From the NCBI RefSeq assembly GCF_014647515.1, contig NZ_BMPI01000033.1:51332-115331 (forward strand): a DNA stretch of 64,000 nt. The letters are read 5' to 3'. A model generated the notes under the pieces. The model did no database searches, was not told where the DNA came from, and saw only the letters and a list, made by a program, of their open reading frames with translations. Shown one piece after another: positions 35,050 to 44,253 of the stretch (the first letter of the stretch is position 1; every line of letters starts with the position of its first letter). The translations under genes were made by a program, and so were the position numbers. This DNA comes from Dactylosporangium sucinum (GTDB lineage: Bacteria; Actinomycetota; Actinomycetes; Mycobacteriales; Micromonosporaceae).

Positions 35050-35147
35050 ATTTGACTAGCTTGGCTAGTCAAATCTGAGCCTAGAGCTGCCTCTATGTAC
35101 GGCGCAAGACTGTCCGGCCCGATACTTCTAGCCTGGCTAGCCAGGCT
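35050..35147. promoter_or_regulatory. Two palindromic operators upstream of GntR 2
   Basis: ATTTGACTAGC at 35050-35060, TTG, then GCTAGTCAAAT at 35064-35074: an exact 25-base palindrome. AGCCTGGCTAGCCAGGCT at 35130-35147 is a perfect 18-base palindrome lying seven bases before the start codon. The first shares its half-site with operator cluster 1 and so may bind the same repressor. The second has a CCTGG-based half-site and may be for GntR 2 itself. Confidence 0.65.
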
Positions 35148-35154
35148 TTAGGCT

Positions 35155-36027
35155 GTGCGCGTGAACGCCAACGCTGACTCACTCGACGGCCTGGACCCGG
35201 ACGACCCGCGCCCGGCATCTCAGCAGATCGCCAACGTCCTACGCGCCGCGATCCTGACTCGCCGCTTCCAGCCCGGCGAGCGGCTGCCGTCGCAGAACGA
35301 GCTCGCGGAGCGGTACGGCGTCGCCCGCGAGACCGTCAAGTCAGCGCTGCGCATCCTGCGAGACGAGCGGCTCGTGGTAAGCCGGCAGGGGAGCGGCGCG
35401 TTCGTTCGCGCCCAAACGGAGCGGCCGGTCGGTCTGCGGCCCCATATCGAGGCGGCGTTCGAGCGCAAGCACGTGTCGATCGACTTCGCCGGTTTCTCCA
35501 GCGAGACACTGCACGGAGCGCTGACCGAACCGCTCGACAAGATCCGCGCCGGTCGCCTCACGCCCGAGTCGATCGCCGTCCGGATTCTGATCCCGGACCA
35601 CTCCCAGCCCGCCGCCGTCCCTTCACGCGCCGACGAGCAGCCGGACGACCCAGCGGTGCGCGCTCGTGCCGACCGGATCAGCCGCCGCCACGCCGAAGCG
35701 ATCACCGACTCGGTACGCGAACTCGGCGACCTTGGGCTCGTCCAGTCCGCCACGGCCGAGGTCCGCCAACACGGCACGGCGGCCCTGTTCAAGGTCTACA
35801 TCATCAACAACACCGAGGCGTTCTTCGGCTTCTATCCAGTGGTCCGGCACACCGTCACCATCGACAAGCAATCGGTGCCCATCTTCGACGTGCTGGGCAA
35901 GGACGTGCCGCTCTTCCACTTCGCCACCGGCGACGAGGACGACGACATGCCCGCGCTGTATGTGCAGCAGGCCCGCGCCTGGTTCGACAGCGTTTGGACC
36001 ACGATCGCCCGCGAGCCCGACGCATGA
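35155..36027 (+). CDS. GntR-family transcriptional regulator 2
   Basis: A 290-residue protein with a GntR winged helix (RPASQQIANVLRAAILTRRF, LPSQNELAERYGVARETVKSALRILRDE) and a long C-terminal region without the usual UTRA motifs, ending in an acidic patch (GDEDDDMPALYVQQARAWF). Only a few bases separate a palindromic operator from its start, so it is probably autoregulated. The GTG at 35155 or at 35161 may be the start. Its stop overlaps the HAD gene start (ATGA), so they are coupled. Confidence 0.83.
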   Translation: MRVNANADSLDGLDPDDPRPASQQIANVLRAAILTRRFQPGERLPSQNELAERYGVARETVKSALRILRDERLVVSRQGSGAFVRAQTERPVGLRPHIEAAFERKHVSIDFAGFSSETLHGALTEPLDKIRAGRLTPESIAVRILIPDHSQPAAVPSRADEQPDDPAVRARADRISRRHAEAITDSVRELGDLGLVQSATAEVRQHGTAALFKVYIINNTEAFFGFYPVVRHTVTIDKQSVPIFDVLGKDVPLFHFATGDEDDDMPALYVQQARAWFDSVWTTIAREPDA

Positions 36028-36710
36028 CCTCCCGGCTCGTCGACCTGGTCGCCGCCGCGCGCGTGCTAATGCTCGACTTCGACGGCCCGGTGTGCGCGCT
36101 CTTCGCCGGCTACCCAGCGCCGGTCATGGCAGAGGAGCTGTGCGCACTCGCCGCAGATCGCGGCGCCACGGTCACCTCAGACAGTCCGCTCCAGGTTCTG
36201 CGCGAGGTCGCTGCGCTGGACAACCCGGCGCTCACCCAGGCCGTTGCCGACGCCGCCGGGGACGCCGAGGTCATCGCCGCCGCCACCGCGCGACCGACCG
36301 CGGGGGTCGATGCGGTGCTTCGGGCCGCCCGCGGCACTGGCCGCCGAGTCGCGATCGTCAGCAACAACGCCGCCGAAGCCGTGCACGCCTATCTCAACCG
36401 GCACGCGCTCGACGAGCACGTCGACCTGGTCGTCGGCCGGTACGACGGCATGGACCCCCGCCAGCTCAAGCCCGACGACCATCTCGTGCGGCTCGCGCTC
36501 CGCTCGCTTGCCGTCGCCCCGGAGGCGGCCCTCTTCGTCGGCGACTCCACCACCGACATTGAGGCCGGCCACGCCGCCGCCGTGCCGACGATCGGATACG
36601 CCAACAAGCCCGGCAAGCGGGAACGGCTCAGCGCCGCGGGTGCCGATGCTGTCATTGACAGCATGGCCGAGCTGGTCGACGCCATGCACGCATCTGCCGA
36701 CCGCGCCTGA
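36024..36710 (+). CDS. HAD-superfamily phosphatase
   Basis: A 228-residue haloacid-dehalogenase-fold hydrolase with motif I VLMLDFDGPV, motif II VAIVSNN, a Lys in RQLKPDDHLV and motif IV ALFVGDSTTDIEAGHAA. These include every expected catalytic residue. The substrate is unknown. It overlaps both its neighbours, GntR 2 and the kinase-like gene, by one to four bases, which suggests a joint role. Confidence 0.88.
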   Translation: MTSRLVDLVAAARVLMLDFDGPVCALFAGYPAPVMAEELCALAADRGATVTSDSPLQVLREVAALDNPALTQAVADAAGDAEVIAAATARPTAGVDAVLRAARGTGRRVAIVSNNAAEAVHAYLNRHALDEHVDLVVGRYDGMDPRQLKPDDHLVRLALRSLAVAPEAALFVGDSTTDIEAGHAAAVPTIGYANKPGKRERLSAAGADAVIDSMAELVDAMHASADRA

Positions 36711-37534
36711 TGGTCGACTGGCCTGAAGTCCCCGAGGACGTTGTCGTCGGCGTAGAGCGACGGTGGCCGGAGCGAGCACGCCGGTGGGCGGACGCCGCAC
36801 CGATCGAACTGCGCGAGATCTGCGACATGTACGACGCCAAACCGCGGACGGTCATGCGTGCGCGATACGGGTTCGTTGTCGCAGCTGACAGCCCGAACGG
36901 TGGACTGGTCATCCGGTCGAGTCCGGACCCGGATGCGTGGACGCAAGCCGACGTTGCCATCGCACTGGCCGACCTCGGCGTCGCGCCAGCCATTCACGAG
37001 ACGATCGTGTCGATAACCAGCTTGTGGACGGTCATGGAGGAATTACGGCCGGGCACGCCGCTCGCACTCACCGACCGGAGCACGGTAGATCTGGACGCAC
37101 TTGCGGCCCCGTTTGCCGCAATGCGCAACCAACTGGCGCCCAAGCCCGGTATGCCATCGGTCTTCGACTGGCTTCGGAACCGCCTCGAGGACGACAACCT
37201 GACCGAGCTTCCCGTGTGGAGAGAGCCGGCTCCGATCGAGGAGCGACGCGACGCGCTGCGAATACTCGATGAGTTGGTCAGAGACGCCGAGCCAGCGTTA
37301 TGCCACGGCGACGCGTCGACATGGAATGTCCTTACCAGCGACGCCGCTGGCTGGAAGCTTGTCGACCCGCGCGGGGTATCGGGTGAAGTGGCGTATGACT
37401 TGGCCGTTGTTTCCCTCAAGCTGCGCAGTGAGCTGTCACCCGCCACTGCAGGCCAGCAGCTGGCCGCAGCGGCCGGAGTCGACCGAGACCGCGTACTGGC
37501 ATGGATCGATACTGCTGAAGCCGCCCGCGTCTAA
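36710..37534 (+). CDS. Aminoglycoside phosphotransferase (APH)-family kinase
   Basis: A 274-residue small-molecule kinase. The Brenner motif LCHGDASTWNVL and the metal-binding LVDPRG are present, and the N-terminal lobe has RYGFVVAADSPNGGLVIRS. It could phosphorylate an antibiotic, nucleoside or sugar. It is coupled to the HAD phosphatase, so the two may make or undo the same phosphorylation. GntR, HAD and APH genes in this order recur on actinomycete elements. Confidence 0.82.
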   Translation: MVDWPEVPEDVVVGVERRWPERARRWADAAPIELREICDMYDAKPRTVMRARYGFVVAADSPNGGLVIRSSPDPDAWTQADVAIALADLGVAPAIHETIVSITSLWTVMEELRPGTPLALTDRSTVDLDALAAPFAAMRNQLAPKPGMPSVFDWLRNRLEDDNLTELPVWREPAPIEERRDALRILDELVRDAEPALCHGDASTWNVLTSDAAGWKLVDPRGVSGEVAYDLAVVSLKLRSELSPATAGQQLAAAAGVDRDRVLAWIDTAEAARV

Positions 37535-37759
37535 CCCACGTTCGTGCGCGGCGAAGCCGTAACGGGGTCAGATCCTCTGGGCGGCCACGTCGAGCGCCGA
37601 AACGCCCGCCGCGGAGCATTTGAGGGCGCTCTATGGAAACTCCTGTGCGTCTTCAAGGCGCCGCTGACGCGGCGCACCGCAGGTCTGCCTCAACCAGGTC
37701 CCGAATCTCGGTAGGATCGCGGCACGAGCGCATTGACGAGGTCGCGACCCGGGAGACCG

Positions 37760-39886
37760 ATGAGCCCTGTAGCCAGTTCAACCCCTATGCATGTCCGCCA
37801 TGTGCGCGACGCACTAAAAACCGAGTTTGAGGGAGTGATTGACACCAGCGACCTCTCGGCAGGTGACGCCGACCCGACGGGCCCTAAGTTTCTGTCGCGT
37901 GCTCTAGCGGCCAAGGCGGTGCGCAGACTGACAGGGTGTACTAGTCAGGATGCTGCCGATTGTGTCATCGACGGCCGCGACGACTATGGGATTGACGCTG
38001 TGGCGATATCAGACGGCGCTCCCGAGTTGTGGCTGGTGCAAGCGAAGTGGAGCGGCCAGGGGCGGGCCGGGTTCGACACGGAAGCTGCCAACAAACTGGT
38101 ACGCGGCTTCAAACAGATGGATGATCAAGAGTTCGGCCGTTTTAATCCGCGGTTTCAACGCATGGCATATCGGGTGCAGAGTGTCCTGAGCGACCCTAGA
38201 TGCAGAGTGATCCTCGTGGTGGCGGTCATGGGCGAAGGGGTCATTTCATCGGAAGTTCAAGAAATTCTAGACGATGCTAGCCGCGATTTCAACGTCTTTG
38301 GCAGGACCGTCGAGACTCAAATTCTGAACGGTAATGATTTCCTACAGGCAATTCGCGATGACATTGCGCCGCCTGAAATTAAAATCGACGCAACCATGTC
38401 GTACGGTTGGCACTGGCGTGACACCCCGTTCGAGGCCTACTACGGACTGGTATCTGCAGAGGAGCTCGCCGGCTGGTACGAAGTAAATAAGGACCGGCTC
38501 TATGCTCAGAACGTACGGAAATCGCTAGGGTTGACGAAGGTCAACCAGAAGCTTGTAGATACGCTGCTGCGAGAGCCGCACAAGTTTTGGTATTTCAACA
38601 ACGGTATTACGGTACTTTGCCGGACCGTAACACGTCACTTTTTTGGCAGGCGGGATAAGGGCGAGCCAGTCCGCCTCGAACTCACTGGTGCGAGTGTTGT
38701 TAACGGCGCCCAAACCGTTACTTCCGTGCATCGGGCGTTCCAAGAGAATCCGGTCGCGGCAGCTGATGCCTATGTCAGTGTGCGAATCATCGTCATTGAA
38801 GACGGCGACTCGGGCTTTGCGACCGAGATCACCAAGGCAACGAATACGCAGAACCATATGGAGCGCCGCGACTTCATCGCGATAGATGCCACACAAAGTC
38901 AGATCCGCGAAGATTTCCAGCTGTCCCTAAACAAAGAGTACGTTTACAAACGTGGGGAACTCGACCCGCCGCCTGACGCTGGATGCTCGGTGGTATACGC
39001 TGCGACAGCACTCGCCTGCGCGCACCCGAACCCCAGATTTGCGATTCAGGCCAAACGGGACGTAGACCTTCTGTGGGACCAGAGTCCCGACGGTGCGTAC
39101 ATCAGGCTCTTCGGCCAACGACCGACGGCGCATCAGATCTGGCGATCGGTATTGCTGTTGCGCGCGGTCACTACGGCACTGCACGGTCTGCGGAGCGAGC
39201 TCGGGGGCCGAGCTGCGACGATCGCCGAGCACGGTGATCTCTTGATCGCCCACTTGGTCATGCAGTCCATTGATCAGGAGGGTATTGACGATCCAGACAG
39301 TCAGTGGGAAACATCGCTCGTAGATGTGCCGGCGCTAGTGCGGCAGGCACTTCGCTTGTTGATCGAACAGATCAACAAGCAGTTCGGATCCGCGTCCTAC
39401 GTCTCAAGTACTTTTGCAAACGAGCAGCGGAGCATTCTGCTTGCCGAAGTGGTGCTCAATGCTATGGCAGCGGGTGCAGGTGGCACCGATCTCGCGGACT
39501 TTGCTGCGACAGCGTCGAGCCGGCCGACCCGCCGGCCCAGCACAGTCTCGCTCATTGTCGACTCCGGCAAGGTGCCAGAAGGCACATTGCTGATTTTCCG
39601 TACTGCGAGCGAAGCCGAACGGGAGGCGGTCGGTGCGTGGCTTGCCGAAGATGCTCGACGCTCGCAGGCGACTTGGACCAACAACAAGCAAAAGCCGCTA
39701 CTGTGGCAGTACGACAGCCAACGCTATTCACCGTCGGGTCTGACGACACATATTTGGAAGCTCGCCAGATGGAAGGACGCGTGGGTCTCAGTGCAAGGCC
39801 CACGGCAATGGTCGCTACCCGGCGGTGACTCGCTGGTGCAGCTGGCGGAGCAGATCTGGCAAGAGGTTGACCCCGACGAGATCTAG
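37760..39886 (+). CDS. AIPR-family protein with nuclease-like N-terminus
   Basis: A 708-residue protein of the abortive-infection phage-resistance (AIPR) family. Near the N-terminus GIDAV (D79) and LVQAKW (Q94, K96) form a PD-(D/E)xK-like nuclease signature. The AIPR core follows with FWYFNNGITVLC (about residue 275) and GASVVNGAQTV (about 310), and a helical end. It is expected to act on invading DNA or RNA. The ATG at 37760 has GGGAGA upstream; TTG 37733 is possible. More A/T in third codon positions than its neighbours. It stands beside an EVE-domain gene. Confidence 0.82.
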   Translation: MSPVASSTPMHVRHVRDALKTEFEGVIDTSDLSAGDADPTGPKFLSRALAAKAVRRLTGCTSQDAADCVIDGRDDYGIDAVAISDGAPELWLVQAKWSGQGRAGFDTEAANKLVRGFKQMDDQEFGRFNPRFQRMAYRVQSVLSDPRCRVILVVAVMGEGVISSEVQEILDDASRDFNVFGRTVETQILNGNDFLQAIRDDIAPPEIKIDATMSYGWHWRDTPFEAYYGLVSAEELAGWYEVNKDRLYAQNVRKSLGLTKVNQKLVDTLLREPHKFWYFNNGITVLCRTVTRHFFGRRDKGEPVRLELTGASVVNGAQTVTSVHRAFQENPVAAADAYVSVRIIVIEDGDSGFATEITKATNTQNHMERRDFIAIDATQSQIREDFQLSLNKEYVYKRGELDPPPDAGCSVVYAATALACAHPNPRFAIQAKRDVDLLWDQSPDGAYIRLFGQRPTAHQIWRSVLLLRAVTTALHGLRSELGGRAATIAEHGDLLIAHLVMQSIDQEGIDDPDSQWETSLVDVPALVRQALRLLIEQINKQFGSASYVSSTFANEQRSILLAEVVLNAMAAGAGGTDLADFAATASSRPTRRPSTVSLIVDSGKVPEGTLLIFRTASEAEREAVGAWLAEDARRSQATWTNNKQKPLLWQYDSQRYSPSGLTTHIWKLARWKDAWVSVQGPRQWSLPGGDSLVQLAEQIWQEVDPDEI

Positions 39887-39929
39887 CAAGGCGTAAATGT
39901 TGGTCCGGAGACAAAGTTTGGGCGCAAGT

Positions 39930-40457
39930 TCAAGAGACTTCACTAATGGGAGGCTTGTCCGCAGTTACGTCAACAATGCACGGATACGTTGATAGCGTCT
40001 CGTCGCGCATTTTGAGCATGGGAGCAATCGTTCGGTGAAGCGTTGCTGCGTCGTCATCGGACAACGGGACAAGCGTCCGGTGGAGGTATGCGCCCCAACC
40101 ATCGGGCTTTCGGAACAAAGCAAGTCGGTGGACAAGCGGTTTCAATTCCATACCGCCCGGATACGGCACAATGCCATCAATTTGGAGGTTGCAGCCACTT
40201 AGTAGCCGAGTGCCGCGTACCTCGACCGGTTCGGCGAGGCGGTCGACTGGGCTGGTTACCGTCGCAGTGCCGAATATTCGGCCACGGTCTCGGCGGGTGT
40301 TGTGCCAGGCTCCGCGGGTCGCGTAGAGGAAAAGTGCATCACCAACGGCCAGGCGGGCGATTTGGGTGCTTGGGGAGGGAAAGGCCATACGTTGCTCGTA
40401 CAGGACCCAGGCGATCCCTTCACGGTCGCCCAGCACAAGCAGATAGTTACGGCTCAC
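39930..40457 (-). CDS. EVE/PUA-like domain protein
   Basis: A 175-residue protein made of one EVE/YTH-like domain: NYLLVLGDREGIAWVLYEQ at the start, ARLAVGDALFLYATRGAWHN, and RGRIFGTATVTSPVDRL. EVE domains bind modified bases, such as methylated cytosine or adenine, and often guide nucleases. It is convergent with the AIPR gene and divergent from the RM fusion, and no nuclease domain is present in it. The likely start is GTG 40457; no clear ribosome site. Confidence 0.75.
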   Translation of the reverse strand: MSRNYLLVLGDREGIAWVLYEQRMAFPSPSTQIARLAVGDALFLYATRGAWHNTRRDRGRIFGTATVTSPVDRLAEPVEVRGTRLLSGCNLQIDGIVPYPGGMELKPLVHRLALFRKPDGWGAYLHRTLVPLSDDDAATLHRTIAPMLKMRDETLSTYPCIVDVTADKPPISEVS

Positions 40458-40722
40458 TCATACGAGGGTAACCACATGTTGCATCGTCCGACGGCCAGGC
40501 CGCCGATACATCGAGGCGTTGTCCGCTGGTTGCTGGTTACCTGCGCGCGGCCTATTCGGGCGGATCGTGGCCCTGCCCACTCCGGTCACGCGACAGGACC
40601 CCACATCGGCCTCGTGCTGCACGTACGCCCGCGGGCGGCTGTACCGGACAGGGTATTGGACCCCTCCCGGCCGTCGCTGTAGGGTCTGTTGATCCACGCT
40701 CTTCGGGAGGACTACGGATCGC

Positions 40723-42717
40723 ATGACCGCCCCCATCGCCCCACCGGTGACGATCCGGACAGGTACTGTCCCTGAAGGGAAGGTCTCTGACTTCCTAACC
40801 GGCAGGCATCTGAGAGATACGCCAGAGGAGTACGTCCGGCAGAATCTCGAGAAAGCTTTGGTGCGGCAATATAAGTACGATCCCCGAGACTGTGAGCCGG
40901 AATTCCCGATCAAAGTTGGCTCATCGCGTAAACGGGTCGACGTCGTGGTGTTTAAGCCGGGTGCTGCACACACCCAAGAGAACGCCTACGTCCTTGTGGA
41001 GACGAAGCGGGCGGGAGTAAGCCCCGCCAGCCGGACCGAAGGAATCGGTCAACTACGTAGCTATCTTGCAGCATGCCTAAATGCGACATATGGCTTGTGG
41101 ACGAACGGCGATGAGCAGTATTGCTTCGCGAAACGTGCATCGGGCGATGGCCAGTTCGTCTTTGAAGAGATCATCGACATTCCGGCGTTTGGTCAGACAG
41201 AGGAAGATGCGCAGCGTCCGCAGCGTAAAGATCTCAAGCCTGCGACGGCTGACAATCTACTCTTCGCATTCCGCCGTTGTCACAACTACATCGCTGGAAC
41301 GGAGGGCAAGCAGAAGCCCGAGGCGTTCTGGGAGCTTCTGAAAATTATCTTCTGCAAGATTGAGGATGAGCGTTCCAGGCGCCTTGACTTCTATGTGACC
41401 GCGACGGAGCGGGCGAACGCGACAAGCGCCGTCTCTGCAAAAACGCGAATCCAGCAGGTGTTCACCGAAAAGGTACTTGCCAAGTATGGCGCGATCTTTC
41501 CTGCTTCTGACGCAACCATTGACCTGAAGCCGACGGTAATTGCTTTTGTAGTGAGCCAACTGCAAGGCTATTCGCTCCTTGCGTCACCGGTAGATGTTAA
41601 GGGTGTTGCATACGAGGAGATCGTCGGTAGCAATCTTCGTGGCGACCGGGGAGAGTTTTTCACCCCGAGAAACGCGTGCCGCATGGCCGTCACCATGCTC
41701 AACCCGCAGCCCGGCGAGAAGCTTATCGATCCGTCATGCGGAACCGGCGGTTTCCTGATCACGGCGATGAACCACGCGCTAGCGCATATCGAGCAACAAG
41801 AGCGGGCGCAATGGGCGACTCCGAGCCGGGGTTCCGATGAGGAGCGGCTAGAACTCTACCGAGCGCGGAACGAGTATCTCTCGCAGATGGTCCATGGCTT
41901 GGACCTCAATCCGGGCCTGGTGCGTGCAGCCAAGATGAACATGGTCATGAACAACGACGGCTCGGGCGGCCTTTGGCAGGTGAACAGCCTTGCCAACCCG
42001 CGGACGTGGACAGAGGAGGCGCGCCGTCGTGTCGTGCTGGGTTCATTCGATGCAGTAGTTGCCAATCCGCCATTCGGTGCGAACATTGTCATCGACGACG
42101 ACGAAGTTCTTGAGCAGTATGACCTTGCGGCCATATGGGACCGACGACCTGATGGGCGTTGGGAAATGCGCGTTGATAAGAACGGTCACCGGGTCCTTCA
42201 GAAAAACCAGCCCCCGGAAATCTTGTTCATTGAGCGCTGTGTTCAGTTGCTGCAGCCAGGAAGCGGCCGATTTGCGCTCGTCATCCCCAACGGGATCCTT
42301 AACAATCCTGCGCTTGGTTATGTCCGGAGTTGGTTGATGGCCAACGTGCAAATTCTCGCCGTGGTTGACATGGCTCGAGAACTCTTCCAGCCAAAGAACG
42401 ACACGCAGACGTCGATGGTACTTGCTCGACGACTGTCGGACGAAGAACGAGTTGCGGCTGCAGCTGGAACGCTTGAGTATCCGATCTTCATGGCGGTGAC
42501 GGAGCGGATCGGCCAGGACAAGCGCGGTAACGTGCTCTATCGGCGTACGGAAACTGGCGAGGATGTTCTGGTCACCCGCGAAGAAACGCTCGCCGAAATT
42601 GATCCTGCCACCGGCGAGGAAGTGCTCCGGACCGTAACGGTTCAGGAACGTCAGATTGATGACGAGTTGCCGGATGCGGCGACCGCCTATCGGCGCTGGC
42701 TTGGTGAGCAAAAGTGA
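40723..42717 (+). CDS. Fused restriction nuclease and N6-adenine DNA methyltransferase
   Basis: A 664-residue protein that joins an HsdR-N-type nuclease to an HsdM-type methylase. Nuclease: D73 in RVDVVVF, E93 and K95 in LVETKR, and Q110 in IGQLRSY. Methylase: HsdM-type entry with VGSNLRGDRGEFFTPRNA, motif I DPSCGTGGF (D336), and motif IV NPPFG (N448). The layout resembles the A subunit of BcgI-like type IIB/IIG enzymes. It has no helicase (DEAD) motifs. Its ATG at 40723 is the first in frame after GGGAGGAC. Its stop overlaps the specificity gene start. Confidence 0.85.
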   Translation: MTAPIAPPVTIRTGTVPEGKVSDFLTGRHLRDTPEEYVRQNLEKALVRQYKYDPRDCEPEFPIKVGSSRKRVDVVVFKPGAAHTQENAYVLVETKRAGVSPASRTEGIGQLRSYLAACLNATYGLWTNGDEQYCFAKRASGDGQFVFEEIIDIPAFGQTEEDAQRPQRKDLKPATADNLLFAFRRCHNYIAGTEGKQKPEAFWELLKIIFCKIEDERSRRLDFYVTATERANATSAVSAKTRIQQVFTEKVLAKYGAIFPASDATIDLKPTVIAFVVSQLQGYSLLASPVDVKGVAYEEIVGSNLRGDRGEFFTPRNACRMAVTMLNPQPGEKLIDPSCGTGGFLITAMNHALAHIEQQERAQWATPSRGSDEERLELYRARNEYLSQMVHGLDLNPGLVRAAKMNMVMNNDGSGGLWQVNSLANPRTWTEEARRRVVLGSFDAVVANPPFGANIVIDDDEVLEQYDLAAIWDRRPDGRWEMRVDKNGHRVLQKNQPPEILFIERCVQLLQPGSGRFALVIPNGILNNPALGYVRSWLMANVQILAVVDMARELFQPKNDTQTSMVLARRLSDEERVAAAAGTLEYPIFMAVTERIGQDKRGNVLYRRTETGEDVLVTREETLAEIDPATGEEVLRTVTVQERQIDDELPDAATAYRRWLGEQK

Positions 42718-44066
42718 ACACGGCGACGATTCGATCTCGGTCCGTCGGTGCGCACGATCGGCTGGATGCCCACTTCTTCACCTCGCCGGGTGTCGCGGCG
42801 CTTGAGCAGGTAACGGTCCTTCAGGCTGCGGGTGTCGTCATGGCTCGCGTTGGAGACATCGCACGGGTCTGGGCGCCTCCGCGGTTCGCGCGGGCGTATG
42901 CCGCGCCGGCGGAGGAGGGAATTGAATACCTCCGGCCGTATGACGTCTTCGAATACCTTCCTGTCGCCACGGAGCGGTTGTCGCTGCTGCGGAATGAAGA
43001 TTTGGAACGGTTGCAGCCGACGCCAGGCACTTTGTTGCAGACCTGTTCCGGACGGAATCTGGGTCCATGTACCTACACGGATGACTACCTTGCGCAATTC
43101 ACGCTCAGTCATGACATGATTCGAATCGAGGTCGACGACGTCGACCTGCGGATGTATCTGCTTGCGTTCCTCAAGACGCCGACAGGACAGGCACTGCTGC
43201 GGCGCGGTAAGAGCGGCTCGGTAATTGACCACCTCACCGTTGCTGATGTCGCTGGGGTAATGGTCCCCTTGGTGGCACCGCATAGTCGGTTGCGGGTTAC
43301 GGAACTGATGGCAAGCGGCGTGCAGGCAGTCGCGGATGGCCGTGAGAGGCTCAGCAAACTGCTCGCTATGCAGGAAGAGCGCCTTCCAGTCCCAACACGG
43401 ACACGGCCGCCGAGAGAGGGCTGGACCGTTCGCCGGGGCGATGTGTTGGGTCGCATGGACGCGGCCTTCTATGATCCTTGCGTTGCTGCGGCTCGTGAGC
43501 AGCTTCGCGCCTCCTCTGGTATTCGGTGTGGGGATCTTGCAGTAGCCCATCTACCGTTGAGATATAAGCGGTACTACGTGGGTCAAGAGCATGGCCGGCC
43601 CGTCCTGTCGGGGCGGCAGCTGCTTCAGTTTGAACCTGTCAACCTTCGGTGGGTATCGGACAGGTCGTTCCGCGACCCCGCCGATTATGAAATCTCAGAG
43701 GGTATGACGGTATTTGGTGCAGTCGGTCGGTCGGAGGGACGGCAAGGAACCGTTGCGCTTGTCACTGCTGACCGTCATGGCTGGCTGGCAAGCAATGACG
43801 TGATGCGGCTCCGACCGCGTCCAGGGGTCCGACCAGGCGCTCTCTGGCTTGCGCTCGCTGCTCGTCAATCGCGGATGCAAATCAATGCATTGTCATTTGG
43901 GTCTGTGATCGACCACATGAACCCTTGGGACGTTGAGAGCATCCTCGTTCCCCAGATTGAGGAGTCTGCGGCTGAAGAGGCCGAGGCAGCATGGCGTGCG
44001 TTCTCGGACGGCGCTGTGCGAATTGCGGAAGCTGTTCGTGTCCTTGAGTCTGTGCTCAAGAGCTAA
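42714..44066 (+). CDS. Specificity (S) subunit of restriction-modification enzyme
   Basis: A 450-residue DNA-recognition subunit with two target-recognition domains, each ending in a conserved spacer helix entry: GSVIDHLTVADVAGVMVP (about residue 172) and GSVIDHMNPWDVESILVP (about 402). This means a two-part recognition site. It is coupled to the RM fusion by a GTGA overlap and is presumably its only partner. The recognition sequence cannot be read from protein sequence. Confidence 0.87.
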   Translation: MNTATIRSRSVGAHDRLDAHFFTSPGVAALEQVTVLQAAGVVMARVGDIARVWAPPRFARAYAAPAEEGIEYLRPYDVFEYLPVATERLSLLRNEDLERLQPTPGTLLQTCSGRNLGPCTYTDDYLAQFTLSHDMIRIEVDDVDLRMYLLAFLKTPTGQALLRRGKSGSVIDHLTVADVAGVMVPLVAPHSRLRVTELMASGVQAVADGRERLSKLLAMQEERLPVPTRTRPPREGWTVRRGDVLGRMDAAFYDPCVAAAREQLRASSGIRCGDLAVAHLPLRYKRYYVGQEHGRPVLSGRQLLQFEPVNLRWVSDRSFRDPADYEISEGMTVFGAVGRSEGRQGTVALVTADRHGWLASNDVMRLRPRPGVRPGALWLALAARQSRMQINALSFGSVIDHMNPWDVESILVPQIEESAAEEAEAAWRAFSDGAVRIAEAVRVLESVLKS

Positions 44067-44253
44067 AGATCTGTCGACGCTTGGTACAGCAGCCGAGTAC
44101 AGCAATGCCAGCAACCGGAAACACGCGATCGTCAGACCGCGACGGCTATGTGACCAACCATGGGAACGTACGGTTCCGGACCGCCGCCAGTCGGAAGATG
44201 CAGGGCGCAAATCGCCGTGACCAATGGGGTGACCCTGGTCTACCCTGCGCCGT

